Assembly (NCBI GenBank): GCA_916048095.2
Contig: OU696575.1
Span: 5,799,501-5,863,500, forward strand
From: Sacculina carcini
Taxonomy: Eukaryota; Arthropoda; Thecostraca; Sacculinidae
Direction: 5' to 3'
Length of the DNA stretch: 64,000 nt
Positions 54,484 to 63,766 of this stretch are shown here, piece after piece. The translations under genes were made by a program, and so were the position numbers. The notes beneath the pieces were generated by a model. The model was given only the letters and a program-made list of their open reading frames with translations. It did not search any database and was not told the DNA's origin. Every line of letters begins with the position of its first letter. Position 1 is the first letter of the stretch.

Positions 54484-57400
54484 CCTCCTCCTGATTGTTA
54501 CAATCACATAGATAGCACACTCGACCGCCTCCACGCCTTGCACGAATTCGTTCTGATCTCCGGATCGGAACGTTCTCACGGGATTGCGCCAGGCTGATCT
54601 GGTTACTCTCGTCATCACACGCACTTGTCTGCGGCGCCACAGGAAACCACGCGATGAGTTCCTCCTCATCGTCCTCCTTTGTCTCCTCCACGAACTCCTC
54701 CACATCCTTCGTCTGTCTCTCAGCTTCGCTTGCAAGTCTTGGTCTCAAATCACGAATGTGTCTGTTCGTCCCGTCCACCTGCACACACTGGGCAGAAACA
54801 ACACCAGTCACCACACCTTCAGCATATTTATCAGTACATCTGGCACTTGGCGGCTTCACCCAGACCAAATCGCCCACCATATATTTCGACGCGGCTGCAT
54901 CTCTCACCTCCGGCGACGCCTGGTCACATTTCGTCCTCACCTCGTAGTTGTGCAATAACGAAGCGGGCGAACTGCTGGCGGAGCTATCGTCTAACGGTGC
55001 GACGTTATACAAATAGACAGCTTCAGCAACCGCACATCCTTTTCTCGCGGCAATGACCTTCACTGTTCTATGATTACGCTCAACAATTCCGTTGCCAGAC
55101 GGCACGTAGGCGCATCTGAATCTCAGACTCACTCCCCATTCCCTGACAAAGTGGCCGAACCTTTGACTGCGAAATGACGTTTCATTGTCTGTGAGAATAG
55201 ACACTGGTGGGCCACGTTCAAAAAACACTTCCTGCAGCTTCTCGATCACGTGTTCAACACCGTGAGACCGCAACTCCCTCCAGACAGCAAATCGAGAAGG
55301 ACCACAGTCAATTAGTGTCAAATACATCTTGCCTCTGAAGTGCGTTATGTCCATGGCTAACCGTTCCCACATCTTATCCACACTCAGTTGCCCTCTTTTC
55401 CACTTCACTGATGGTGGATCAATGGATTTGCACACCTCGCATGTCGACACCACTTTTGCAACATCTCTTCGACTTGCGTTATTTCCAGACCTTCTTACAA
55501 AATAGAGAGTTCGCTTGACTCCTGGGTGTCCCATCTCGTGGTGCACCCTGCGGATGTGATCTTCTGATTTCACCATCACTGCGCAACATGATACTGCGTG
55601 CTCATTTTCACATGCACATCTGTTTTCTAGCCATTTCCTGGGCACACGAGTAAGTCGATCTGCCTTGTTTTCTCTCGATGAAACTAGCTTCACGCTCACT
55701 TTCAACTGATACTCGTCAATGAGACATTTGACAATATCCAGTCTTCTGCGCACGAGCATTTCTCCGGCCGCTTTTGTGCGCAGACGCGATTTATCACTCA
55801 AAAGATCAGACATCCATCGAGCAACAGTCTCAGAATCAGTCATTAGCTCAATTTCGTTAAAGTGCCACACGAGAGCCAAATTTAGACCTTTTATGACTGC
55901 CTCCAGTTCTGCCATGTTAATGTGCTGTACGTTGTTTTTCCTCAGCCAGCTGCCGTCCTCAACAATCTCGCCATCCACCTCGATTGCAGCTCCAAGAGCA
56001 AGGTTGCTTGCATCGACCCACACTCGAGCTTTTTCTCCTCGCACCGCCCATCGACCACGCACAGGGTCATGTTTTGCCAGATCATTCGAGACGCTTTGGA
56101 GACACTCTTGAAGAAATTCACCTTTTATTTCTTCATCCCATGAACTGCTGCTTTCACTTGCGATTCTCTTGATATATGCAGTGGCCACACGTAACCACCC
56201 ACAAACTGGATAGTGCCCTGTCCATTTGCTGCAGACAGAAAACACCGTCCGACGCGTCACGCGTTCAGGTAACGTACACACACCACCGTCACGCGACCAT
56301 CTCAATTCTTGGTCTTCCTGTGAAACCCACAAACCCAGAAGCCTAGTCCCAGCTTCGACGCTCTCACTGTCCTTACACACCAATCCATGTTCACACAAAT
56401 GTTTCCTCACGTGCTCAACACTGACCAAGTTTTTATTTACCAGCATATCGTCAACATACGGGACAACTCCTGATTCAACCCGCTCATCCAATTTTATCAC
56501 GGTTTTGAGCACTGCCTTCAAAATCAACGGAGCTACATTCAACCCAAATCCCAATCTTGTAAGACAGTATCTTTCACCTTTAATCATTACAGTTTGATAT
56601 GGCCACAAACTAGGATGAATTCTAATCTGCAAATACGCCTTCTTCAAATCCAAGACAGCAACATTATCTCCTAACCTCCTCCAGTTCCTCAAAGCATCAG
56701 CACAAACATCAGCGTCCCTGGTATGAGCATCTATGAAAGAATTCAACTCCCTGAAGTCCATTACTGGTCTTACCTTATTCCGCTGCGGCACAGCCATCAG
56801 CGGTATCAGTCCCCTCGCAGGGCCAAGTCTTCCTTCGTCGTACTTCACGAGCCAGCCATTCTCCATCCAACACCGTAACTCGTCATCAAAAGCCCCTTGA
56901 ATACCAGCGTCCAGGCGATACGACTCCACATGGTTTTTCAAAACACTCGGACCTTCTCCGCCAGCCCACTTCCATTCCGCTGTCCACGATTTGTCTGACG
57001 CGTCATATACAACTGTAAAATCTGTCTCGTCGACTTCCAGGTTCTTATTGCAAGGATTCACTTCATCGTGCAGATCATGGCGCGCTCCACATGCAACACC
57101 AAACACTGGCCTTAAGTCCGCTGACAACGAAAGACCACCCAGCAGCGACATAGCATCTAGTCCAGCCACAAAACGATAATCGAACAAGCACTCTGTAACC
57201 ACAATAGCTTTTAGCTCAACTGATTTACCGTCCACGCGCAGCACTACGTTACTCTCCCCTGCGCACCGAATCATCCCTCCATTCATTGCGTACACACTGA
57301 CAGTCGACCTGTCAACTTTTTTCCCGCACAATGACATGTGTATTAAGCTTCTGGTGCATCCGGTGTCAACCAGCACTGGACAGGACACACCGTTTACCTC

Positions 57401-57523
57401 GGCGACGACAGTCACAAGCGCCTTGTGTATTGTTTTGGAGAGGAGGCTGGCGCACACCGCCTCTCCTACTCGTTTAACGGGCACGACGCCTGCACATGTC
57501 CCTTTTCTCCGCATCGATAACAC
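54479..57523 (-). CDS. pol: pol polyprotein, proximal unit (PR-RT-RH-IN)
   Basis: A second copy, identical in translation to the distal pol at a 4180-bp offset, with all protease, RT, RNase H and integrase catalytic residues intact. The C-terminus after the integrase core has a VWVKPPSARC element (GPY/F-like position), then an acidic stretch (about 935-960) and a Cys-rich end CYLCDC. The YVDD RT with NVAVLDLKKAYLQI and SLWPYQTVMI differs from classical gypsy RTs (F/Y-x-x-L-P-F-G) and defines a divergent lineage. It is expressed presumably as Gag-Pol by -1 frameshift. Confidence 0.9.
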   Translation of the reverse strand: MLSMRRKGTCAGVVPVKRVGEAVCASLLSKTIHKALVTVVAEVNGVSCPVLVDTGCTRSLIHMSLCGKKVDRSTVSVYAMNGGMIRCAGESNVVLRVDGKSVELKAIVVTECLFDYRFVAGLDAMSLLGGLSLSADLRPVFGVACGARHDLHDEVNPCNKNLEVDETDFTVVYDASDKSWTAEWKWAGGEGPSVLKNHVESYRLDAGIQGAFDDELRCWMENGWLVKYDEGRLGPARGLIPLMAVPQRNKVRPVMDFRELNSFIDAHTRDADVCADALRNWRRLGDNVAVLDLKKAYLQIRIHPSLWPYQTVMIKGERYCLTRLGFGLNVAPLILKAVLKTVIKLDERVESGVVPYVDDMLVNKNLVSVEHVRKHLCEHGLVCKDSESVEAGTRLLGLWVSQEDQELRWSRDGGVCTLPERVTRRTVFSVCSKWTGHYPVCGWLRVATAYIKRIASESSSSWDEEIKGEFLQECLQSVSNDLAKHDPVRGRWAVRGEKARVWVDASNLALGAAIEVDGEIVEDGSWLRKNNVQHINMAELEAVIKGLNLALVWHFNEIELMTDSETVARWMSDLLSDKSRLRTKAAGEMLVRRRLDIVKCLIDEYQLKVSVKLVSSRENKADRLTRVPRKWLENRCACENEHAVSCCAVMVKSEDHIRRVHHEMGHPGVKRTLYFVRRSGNNASRRDVAKVVSTCEVCKSIDPPSVKWKRGQLSVDKMWERLAMDITHFRGKMYLTLIDCGPSRFAVWRELRSHGVEHVIEKLQEVFFERGPPVSILTDNETSFRSQRFGHFVREWGVSLRFRCAYVPSGNGIVERNHRTVKVIAARKGCAVAEAVYLYNVAPLDDSSASSSPASLLHNYEVRTKCDQASPEVRDAAASKYMVGDLVWVKPPSARCTDKYAEGVVTGVVSAQCVQVDGTNRHIRDLRPRLASEAERQTKDVEEFVEETKEDDEEELIAWFPVAPQTSACDDESNQISLAQSRENVPIRRSERIRARRGGGRVCYLCDCNNQEEV

Positions 57524-58179
57524 GTGATGTTTCCAAACGACTTCTTGCTCCTACAATTTCTCGATATATGACCTACGCGACCACAATTAAAACATTTGGG
57601 GCCTGCTCCAAGTACACAATTCGTCGTTGAACTCAAGCCGGGCGCCACGCTGCTCATATCTGAAATAATTGTCCTTGCTCTCTCAATGACCTCTTTGAAC
57701 ATCATCCCATCCAAATTGGCATTAGCCCTTAATACTTCTCTCACCTTGACAGGTAGACCCCTGACGAATGCACACCTCAACGTGATGTCTGCAGTGATGC
57801 CACAACAGGTGCCCAACTTCTCCAGGTCCGATGCGAACACATCCACAACCTCACCGTCCCGAAGTTTACGGTCCACGAATCGGTCCAGAGACACATACGG
57901 GTCGGCCCCAAAAGCTCGCTGTAGCGCAAAGCACACCTTCTCCATGTTGAGCTGGTCGTCAGAGCTGAGACGATCAACTACGGCGTAAGCATTCCCGGTC
58001 AACCTCATCATGACGACCGTTGCCACATCGGTGACGCCTCTCAGCCGACACATCTTTCTCACCTTTCCGAGCCACTCTGACGGGTCGCTTTTGCCGTCAT
58101 ACTCAGGTATAAGCCGAATGTCAAGTGATGAACTCCCACCGACGACTTGTGACTGCAGCGTTTGTTCAGTTCGCTCCAT
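57466..58179 (-). CDS. gag: gag, proximal unit
   Basis: Same product as the distal gag, starting at the Met 15 bases inside the LTR boundary. The leader between LTR and start is therefore only 15 nt (AGCTATTTCGGCAAC), unusually short. It ends with two CCHC knuckles and the GTTAAAC heptamer (minus strand, 57472-57478) before TAG. Upstream in the same frame is an open stretch of 52 codons reaching into the LTR, which could be translated if an LTR-derived start is used. Confidence 0.85.
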   Translation of the reverse strand: MERTEQTLQSQVVGGSSSLDIRLIPEYDGKSDPSEWLGKVRKMCRLRGVTDVATVVMMRLTGNAYAVVDRLSSDDQLNMEKVCFALQRAFGADPYVSLDRFVDRKLRDGEVVDVFASDLEKLGTCCGITADITLRCAFVRGLPVKVREVLRANANLDGMMFKEVIERARTIISDMSSVAPGLSSTTNCVLGAGPKCFNCGRVGHISRNCRSKKSFGNITCYRCGEKGHVQASCPLNE

Positions 58180-58194
58180 GTTGCCGAAATAGCT

Positions 58195-58663
58195 TGTAGA
58201 AAATTTAATGAGTACACAAAAAAACAATATCACACCAGAAACCTCACTATATAATACACCAACACAGAAGAACACAACACTCAAACGCCACTCAACGCGA
58301 AACTTGATCCACACACTCGCCACTCTCGCCAACAACAGACCCGTAACGCAAGCGCGCCTTCCTATTTGTCACCTCGCATCACGTGACCTTTACGCGCACA
58401 CACGCATACACTCTGGTATTTCCATATGCACACATACACCTACGTCAAAGGGTCAACAGTACAGATGCACTTTTACACACCGCAAACACGCACAACGATC
58501 AAGGCACGCATACACTTCTACACACCGCAAACACACACACACACACACACAATGATAAATGTACGCATACACTTCTACACAACGCAAGCACACACACACA
58601 CACACACACATAATGATAAAAGTAAGCATACACTTCTACACGTTTGTTAACATAAAACCTACA
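58195..58663 (-). repeat. LTR 3 (5' LTR of the proximal unit)
   Basis: The outermost LTR on the 5' side. As the 5' LTR it would carry the promoter: TATA-like TATTATATAG (minus strand, about 58248-58258), GT-repeat units upstream, and a CACGTGA site. It is followed by the second copy of GGTCA (58664-58668). Confidence 0.95.
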
Positions 58664-59155
58664 GGTCAAGGGAAGGCTTTTTGAGAATAGGAATGAGAAT
58701 GGCATTTTTACTGGTAAGAAAAGTCCCATGAAGGAAAGAGGCATTTATAAGGTGTGTCAGAATAGGAGCCAGAAGGTGGAGAGAGGAAGATACCATGGCA
58801 AAATTAATTGGATTTGAAGGACAAAATGATTTTTTGGTGTTAGTGATGAGACGTATTGTGGTGGATATTGGTATATGGCTAAAAGCAGTAAATGAACCAG
58901 ATACGGGGGCAGGGGGAAGGACGCGGTTTGTATATGTTGGAAGAGATGTGCGTAAAGCGACGATCTTATCGGTAAAAAATTCGGCAAAATCAAAACAGGT
59001 GATGGTGGACGCAGGACGATTCGGTTTACGACCTAGAAGAGAGTTAAGAGTTGACCAGAGTGATTTCGGGGAAGATAATAGTGATGGTATGTGATTAGAG
59101 TAATATGATTCCTTTGCAGCACGGAGAGAGGAAATGTAATGAATGCAAGTGTGTC
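58664..59155 (-). pseudogene. LINE C, linker and start of RT, right of the LTR array
   Basis: On the minus strand: YISSLRAAKESYYSNHIPSL, then SPKSLWSTLNSLLGRKPNRP, FAEFFTDKIVALRTSL, PSNPINFAMVSSSLHLLAP, and NAILIPILKKPSLD, where the LTR insertion cuts. The next codons are those at 49834 downward (PNILNSYRPVSLLP), so the two parts join in frame after removing the array and one GGTCA. The copy is truncated near 59155, with no endonuclease. Confidence 0.8.
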
Positions 59156-59490
59156 TATATATGCGTGTTCTGCGAGCTCCTCCGTAGGAGTAGAACTAAA
59201 ATATTCATAAACAATATAGAATGAAAGAGCTCAGGAGTTTATCCAAATCAAGCCATTCAGCCTGAAAGAGAACACTATATTCTAGAAACAACGCAGAGGC
59301 GTGAATGGCAACCAGAGGTAAAATGAGTGAGTGGCGTCCTAATTTATGTGTTCGGTCATTGGTGACGTGGTCCAATGCGGTGCCACGCCAGCGATAGGTC
59401 AGGTGTGGACCAATCAGACATAATGTTTAAATATATAACACTCACATGAAATCAAACACAAAATCTTCCAAAAATAAAAAACATACAAGT
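59156..59490. other. Unassigned stretch
   Basis: I recognise nothing here. GAGCTCCTCCGTAGGAG at about 59179 is a short imperfect palindrome without evident role. Confidence 0.45.
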
Positions 59491-59750
59491 ACAACCCGGC
59501 TGAGGAGAATTTCATTGGGTGAATTCTATCATCCAACAGCCCCTGTATACCCAGCAGTAAATGGGTACCAGACATCAGTCATGTGTTGTGCGATGTATTC
59601 TGGGGAGGTGGCCCTCTCTAATACGTATTTCGTCCTTGTGGCGCCATAGCGTGGAGAGGGTCAGTTCTGCGGTGGCAGCGAGCTAAACGGGACACACCTG
59701 TGTGTATAAAAGCTTCGGCTTCTTCCCGTGTAGCGGATGTCACTTGATGC
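59491..59750 (+). mobile_element. tRNA-Val SINE, copy 6 (head missing)
   Basis: It begins in the B-box region (ACAACCCGGCTGAGGAGAAT) and runs through the SINE body, with the conserved CAACAGCCCCTG, GGGGAGGTGGCCCTCTC, AAGC-TTCG-GCTT and CCCGTGTAGC words. The 3' tail is degraded. The tRNA-derived A box is absent. Confidence 0.8.
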
Positions 59751-60264
59751 TCTAAAATTTTACATTAATTTAGAATCAAGCTACAAATGCGCCTAATTTA
59801 ATCCCAGCAGAAAACATAACAGTGCAGGAAAGCCATCGTTGCACACCGCTCGTACACGTGGCAACAATGACGTGCATATATACACAATATCGCAGCATAC
59901 CTATCAGTGGGATATATGATGTTGGCTTGTTAGACCAACCCAACGAGGATAAATTTGTGGTCTTTAAATCAGTGAGCATGGGAGACAGCTCTCACCATCA
60001 AGTTGGATGTTTTCTTTAATTTTATTGCAACGCTGCAAACCCACCTCAGTGCGTGAACATGAGACATTACTGGTTGAACCGATATAATAACTCCCCTATG
60101 AGCATGCAGATATATAATCAATAACGTATCCGTACTGAGATATAATGAGTTATTATCCCTGTCTGTGTGCTCCTTCATGCTTTTGTATACTTCGTGTGTG
60201 TATGTGCAAATGGGTGTATCTCTGTATGCTGTCAGTGAAAGCGACCAATCCATGTGCGATTGTG
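59751..60264. other. Unassigned stretch
   Basis: No gene or element is recognised. The last part becomes GT-rich towards the microsatellite. Confidence 0.5.
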
Positions 60265-60348
60265 TTGCTTGTGTGTCAGTGTGTGTTTGTGTGTGTTAGT
60301 GTGTGCTTGTGTGTCAGTGTGTGTTTGTGTGTCAGTGTGTGTGTGTCA
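60265..60348. repeat. GTGTGTCAGTGTGTGTTT repeat
   Basis: GT repeats with regular TCAGTG and TTAGTG interruptions directly at the 3' end of LINE D. Confidence 0.85.
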
Positions 60349-63300
60349 ATTTGATTTGATCAATTTTGATGTATTGCCACAAATAGACAACAAAACAAGT
60401 TATACAGTAAACACAGATGAATAAGGCAACAATTCGTCGAGCCGTGGCTCTTAGACGAATGGATAGTTTAGAGTGCATTCAGTTGTACAATCATGTGAAT
60501 GTGCTCATTCGTGTGTGATATTTATATACTTCAATGGACAAATCATGCATCAAACAACGAAAATCATATCGAGGCTATATATGAAACAACACAAGACACT
60601 GCATTTAAGTATATGCAATTTACATGAATTACATCGAAATAAGACGGTCTTACCAACATACATCGTTAGATGTTTGAAATCATGTCGGCTAAAAAGTGTT
60701 TTTTCAGAGCAAGTTTGAACCCTTCCAGAGAACTTGTTTCATTAATACATTTTAGGCTTTGTGGAAGTTTGTTCCAAATTTCAGGGCCTTCATGCAAAAA
60801 GCAATTTCGAAACAAAGTAGTTCTAAATTTTGGTAGTATAATATCATATCTATTTCTCATAATGCGTTTAGAGCTGTTAGAAGGAATAAAAAATGTGTTT
60901 ATATGGGGTTGCTTGAGAAATCTGTGTATCAGGATGCTTGTAAAGTATTTACAAATATAATTGAATGGCATAATTTGAGTGGAACGATAGAGACTTCTGG
61001 TTGATTCGAATTTTTTCAAACCCATTATACACCTAATTACTTTGTTTTGTGCTACTGAGAGTTTTGCAACGAACGAGGCCAGGTAAAGGACCATATGGAT
61101 ACACAGTATATTAGGTGAGGGTAAACCAGGGTGAAATATATACTTCTCATTGCATTATCGGTAAGGAATCGTTTGATTTTGTATAAAACTCCACATGTTC
61201 GACAAATCTTGTTACACACATATTCAATTTGCTTGTTCCAGCTCATATGGTCGTCTACTAATATGCCCAAAAATTTAGTATATTGTGATTGTAACAAGAC
61301 TTGTCCTTTAATTTTTAGATCCGGAAATGTTTCATGTCTAGAGCGATTCTGGAAGAAAATGAAGTGTGTTTTTTTAATGTTAAGTTTCAGGTAATTGCTC
61401 TCAATCCATTGATTAATTTTTACAAGTTCAGTTTGGCATTTTGCATGCAGCTTTTCTTTGTTCTCATCAGATAAAATTAAACTAGTATCGTCCGCATAGA
61501 TTGTGAATTTGAAATTATTACTAGCCCTTTCTATGTCATTAATGTAGATGAGAAACAGTATGGGACCCAATACCGAGCCCTGGGGGACGCCCTTATGAAT
61601 ATTCAGATAATTTGAATAGTTCTGATCGTAGTAAACTGATTGGAAACGATCATTAAGATAAGATCTGAAAAGTGCTAAGCTGATACCACGAATTCCTAAA
61701 TTTTCAAGCTTATGAAACAGTATTTTATGGTTCAGGGAGTCAAATGCCTTAGAGAGATCCAGAAATACTCCGACTACATTATCGCCTTGTTCCAAACATT
61801 TGTAAATTTCCGCTGTAAAATTTAGTATGGCAGTTTCTGTTGATTTGTTTGTACGGAAACCGAATTGGCTGGCAGTAATTAGGTATTTTGATTCTAAATA
61901 ATTAACCAGTCTGGAAGACAAACATTTTTCAAATATTTTGTTGAAAGCTGGTAGGAGGGATATAGGGCGAAAATTATTAGGATCATTTATATTTCCGGAT
62001 TTGTATACAGGAATAATTTTGGCAATTTTTAGACGATCTGGATATATGCCTATTGAGAAGCTTTTGTTTATTATGTCAGTTAGAGGAATTACTATTTCGG
62101 CACAGACCTTCATAATTAGTTTTGGGGGAATTTCGTCATAACCCGGTGAATTTGATGAGACCTTTCGCAAAAGTTTGAGAACTTCAGCATGATTAACTGG
62201 ATTTACGAACAATGATGAAGAAATGTTTTCAGTAAGATAGGATCGAAATTTTTCTTTATCGTTGCATTCAACACTGTTGTTGCATAGACTCAAGAAATGA
62301 TGGTTAAACACATTTGCTAGATTCATATTTTTCTTTTTTAAGTCCGGCAGGTATTCGAAACGCTTTCCATCCCTGCCCAGTATATTATTAATTATATTCC
62401 AATGTTTTTTTGGGTTACCTTGGGTGGAGCTCAGAATATCTTTATAGTAATTATTTTTTGCTTCCCTAAGTGTTTTAGTCAATACATTTCTATATGCTTT
62501 ATACTTCTTCATGTATGTCATGGGCCATTTGGAAGCCAGTCTTTCGAGTCTGTGCTTCTCAACAATGCTTTTTCGCAGCCCATATGTTATATATGGTTTC
62601 TTTGAACTTTTGTTGTTAATTTTGACCTTATGTAATACAAAGTGTTTATCAAATAGCTCCAAAAAGCGGTCGGAAAAGATATTATATGATTCGTTCGGAC
62701 ATTCAGATTTCAATACAGATTCCCAGTTTTCCTCAGCTAGTTCTCTACGAAATGATTCCATTTTTGTGTCAGTTATGATTCTTTTATGTGCGTAAACTGG
62801 ATTTCCTAGAGTTTGTTTTTGTATATTGAATTGTGATATTATGATGTAATGATCGGATATATCATTCTTCAGCACCAAATTTGACATGTTATGTTCAAAA
62901 CTTGTGGTCCAAATATGGTCGATAAGTGTAGCTGATGTTTCTGAAACGCGCGTTGGTTTGGATATTAGTTGCAAAAAAGAATACATGTGCATTGTGTTTT
63001 CGAGTACTTTGGTCATACTGCAGTCTTTTGTTAGATTAATATTAAAGTCACCAAATATGTAAATTGAATTATAGTTTCTAGTTTCTGTTTCCAGGGTATG
63101 CTGAAGATTGTCAATGAAATTGTCAAACTTTGAATTTGGAGGCCTATAAATACATAATACCAGTGATTTCTTACATTCAATAGTGATTTCAACACCCAAG
63201 CACTCAACAGAGTCATTTGAGAAAGATATGTGGTTCAATCTGGAAGAGTTCAAACCACTCGCGACATACACAGCTACGCCACCACCTGATCTATTTCTGT

Positions 63301-63480
63301 TCAGGCTGTGCATGTCATAGCCTGGTAATTTATATAAGTCCACAATATCATCGTCGAGTCGTGTCTCGAGAAATCCGATCACGTCTAGGTTTATTCCAAT
63401 ATTGTCTAATATCATATCTTGAAATAGCTGCAAGTTGCTAGGGATACTTCTGATATTCATACTGCATATGTTGAATTTAG
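60349..63480 (-). mobile_element. LINE D: CR1/Jockey-group retrotransposon, nearly intact ORF2
   Basis: On the minus strand it runs from the endonuclease start (about 63480) to the C-terminus (60666), then about 300 bases of 3' region ending CAATACATCAAAATTG, then ATCAAATCAAATTG (60349-60372). The GGCAATACAT near the end is shared with LINE C (GGCTCAATACAT), although the proteins are quite different. ORF1 is missing. The 5' side runs into a (GT)n tract. Confidence 0.8.
60666..63460 (-). pseudogene. LINE D ORF2: AP endonuclease plus reverse transcriptase, one frameshift
   Basis: Endonuclease about 1-215: NIRSI, FLETRL (Glu 32), YRPPNS, GDFNINL (Asp 138), TLIDHIW and SDHYII (Asp 203, His 204), i.e. 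a complete APE set. RT from about 480: FRPISLLPAFNKIFE, FLDLSKAFDSLNHKI (Asp 568), GVPQGSVLGPILF, and IYADDTSLIL (YADD 655-658). The long frame ends at 61052. One A missing in the CAAAAC run near 61065 shifts it. The next frame continues LSVAQNKVIRCIMGLKKFES to the stop at 60666. Apart from that base the protein looks complete after the endonuclease start. Confidence 0.85.
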
Positions 63481-63506
63481 GTTTGCCATATTGGGAATTT
63501 TCCAGA

Positions 63507-63512
63507 GGAAAA

Positions 63513-63546
<34 letters not shown>

Positions 63547-63690
63547 GTGTGTGTTTGTGTGTATGAGTGTAATTGTGAGTGTGTGTGTGAGTGTGTTTGT
63601 AAGTGTGTTTGTGCGTGAGTGCGTTTGTATGTGAGGGTTTATAAGTGGGTGTGTAAGTGTGTCTCTGTGTGTGTGTGTTAGGTTTGGTTT
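63507..63690. repeat. (GT)n microsatellite
   Basis: An imperfect GT array with GTGAGTGTGTTTG variants at the 5' side of LINE D. Confidence 0.95.
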
Positions 63691-63766
63691 GGTTTTAATT
63701 TAGGACACACAAATTATCTGCGGAATTCGATCGGCCCTCGAAATATTCTTCAATGATGAATGTTAT

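Larger units (their letters stand above)
49835..58663 (-). mobile_element. Tandem LTR retroelement array: LTR-gag-pol-LTR-gag-pol-LTR
   Basis: Three LTRs of 469 bp (49835, 54015, 58195) alternate with two internal regions of 3711 bp (50304-54014 and 54484-58194), giving an exact repeat period of 4180 bp. Every reading frame on both strands has the same translation in both units, so they appear identical. A single 5-bp duplication GGTCA (49830-49834 and 58664-58668) flanks the whole array, so it behaves as one insertion that was later duplicated by LTR-LTR recombination, inserted as a tandem, or duplicated by assembly. It lies inside LINE C. Confidence 0.95.
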
